NCBI GenBank assembly: GCA_025201705.1
Contig: MU617190.1
Coordinates: 1-19,755, forward strand
Reading direction: 5' to 3'
Source: Dissophora ornata
Taxonomy: Eukaryota > Mortierellomycota > Mortierellomycetes > Mortierellales > Mortierellaceae
DNA: 19,755 nucleotides
A program made the position numbers and the translations under genes. How positions within the stretch are numbered: position 1 is the first letter of the stretch; every line of letters begins with the position of its first letter. The notes below the pieces were generated by a model, which worked only from the letters and a program-made list of their open reading frames with translations, was not told the DNA's origin and did not search any database. Shown in pieces: positions 18,418-19,755 of the stretch.

Positions 18418-19755
18418 GGCTTTGACTGAAGGCGAAGAAGACACAGGAGTGGAAGGAGCGTATGGAGGGAAGGTTGAAGGTGGGGTTGAGGGAACAAAAG
18501 ACAGAAGCAAAAGAGAGTTGAGCTCTTTATAACGGATTGAGGAAGAAGAAAAAAAAAAACAATGGAATAAATTCAATATTATGCACAAACGGCACCAGGC
18601 ACCGAGAGACGTTCCCTGAGTGGCCGAAACACTCTTCTTTATCGATGATAGCACAAAGCACCTTAAAAACACAGATGGCCTGGGCTTTTTTTTCTTTTTT
18701 TTTTTTTTGCACAGTCGCCCCCGCAATGAATCATGGTGATCTTTGGATCCTGCGTTTTTAGCACAATCTCTGTTTGTCACGCATTTCTCGCCGAGATTGC
18801 CGTGGATGCACATCATTGTAGGTCGACAACAATCATCCGTTGCGACATGGCAGCGAGGATGTCCTCGTTGACACAAAACAATCGATGTGATCGCGCAGTG
18901 GAGTGGGGATTAGTCTAGTATACAAAGTATACAATGGAGCAAATGATAGTGTATCGCAGATCGAACGCCATTCGTGACTGTGTTTGGTTCATTGCTCTGA
19001 TTCATATCCGCACTTCGTCATCTCATCGATCTGCAACTGCCCCTGAATTGCACACCCTGGTGCAGCACGTTCTTTGCGGGGAGGACATCCATCTACACAC
19101 CATGACTGATCAGTGAACCCCTATGTGTACGCATGAATTGCTCTCGAGAGGCTCTCCCAGCAATTGCTCCACGCACGCCAGGCGCAGAAGTCATGGATAT
19201 GTTTTCGTGAAACCTCTGTTCGACAGCAAAAAGTTTTCCCCAGGTCTTTCCTTTTCGGGACCGTGAAAGGACGGGGCACTCCTTCCACAGAGGCGGAGAG
19301 AGAGCGATAAGGACTTTTTCTTTGGCTCGCAGCTCTCGATACAAATGCACTCGACTAGTCCAGGAGTGCAATCTCCGCTCCCTTTGTCGTTTTGGCATAT
19401 TGAGTGACAAACATTTCCCTCGCTGACGGCACGGTTACAGTCTCGATGACTCTTGACATGTGCTTCCAGACTGGACTGCGCTCCACGCTGTTTACACACA
19501 CGCCGGCAGGAGCCCGGTTCTGCGCTGCATTGCCTTATTCCTACCCCACGGATTATTTCCAGGGTGTCCTCGCAGTTGTGCTATGCTTTCACTGGCATAC
19601 CCTCATTTGTTGACATTGAGGTGGATATCATATGCGTTGCATTCGTAGCATTCACGTCGTGTTTTCAAGAAACTCTTGTATTTATCAAAACTTTTGGGGG
19701 AATGCTACTTTCTGAGCAAAAAAAACTACTGTGTCTATGTTACAAACAATTTTTT
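18418..19755. other. Upstream region of PGDH with no gene recognised
   Basis: The first 110 bp hold a C/T-rich leader on the minus strand and a TATA-like site. Beyond that I find no coding frame with recognisable motifs, no RNA gene and no repeat family. The CDS frame stays open upstream to about 18876, but the translated sequence is low-complexity and lysine-run rich, as expected of a leader with A/T tracts. A GTATAC-AAA-GTATAC direct repeat lies near 18918-18932. Confidence 0.5.
18526..18531 (-). promoter_or_regulatory. TATA-like box of the PGDH gene
   Basis: The minus strand reads TATAAA about 109 nt upstream of the start codon, followed by a C/T-rich stretch that could hold the transcription start. 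The position fits a fungal TATA-containing amino-acid biosynthesis gene. No nearby TGACTCA general-control site was found. Confidence 0.45.

Noticed and set aside
18418..18876. N-terminal extension of PGDH reading upstream of ATG 18417
   Set aside because: The frame is open but has no nearby ATG, includes lysine runs encoded by homopolymer A, and crosses a TATA-like site and a C/T-rich leader. It looks like promoter and 5' UTR rather than coding sequence.

Overview
The window looks like nuclear DNA from an early-diverging fungus. Five protein-coding genes are interrupted by short GT-AG introns (mostly about 90-330 bp) with pyrimidine-rich 3' ends. Leaders are C/T-rich and AATAAA-like signals follow several stop codons. 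A Mucoromycota (Mortierella-like) source is my inference from the gene set and intron style; no rRNA or other phylogenetic marker is present to prove it.

Layout: (1) 1-2114, no gene recognised, ending in a pyrimidine-rich probable promoter. (2) 2115-3903 (+), an RNF121-type multi-pass membrane RING-H2 ubiquitin ligase in six exons. (3) 4291-5336 (+), a small DUF4112 membrane-associated protein in four exons. (4) 5889-8392 (-), mitochondrial citrate synthase in three exons, tail-to-tail with gene 3. (5) 8393-13323, a 4.9-kb gap with no confidently recognisable gene, holding two isolated exon-like segments and long homopolymer runs. (6) 13324-16209 (+), a CaMKK/Ssp1-type kinase in six exons with an unusual C-terminal tail. 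(7) 16644-18417 (-), D-3-phosphoglycerate dehydrogenase of the SER3/SER33 type in three exons, tail-to-tail with gene 6. (8) 18418-19755, upstream DNA with no gene recognised.

I joined exons by hand from splice signals, phase continuity and family knowledge. All five models give uninterrupted proteins: 346, 165, 472, 732 and 446 residues. The genes are not an operon or cluster; they are ordinary housekeeping and regulatory functions: ER/Golgi ubiquitination, a DUF of unknown role, entry to the TCA cycle, an upstream kinase of AMPK/Snf1-type kinases, and the first step of serine synthesis.

The least explained feature is the kinase's C-terminal tail. It carries two near-identical 22-residue modules, each with two cysteines and a Tyr-Trp pair, on either side of tandem PVKEE repeats. 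I see no clear new multi-gene system in this window.
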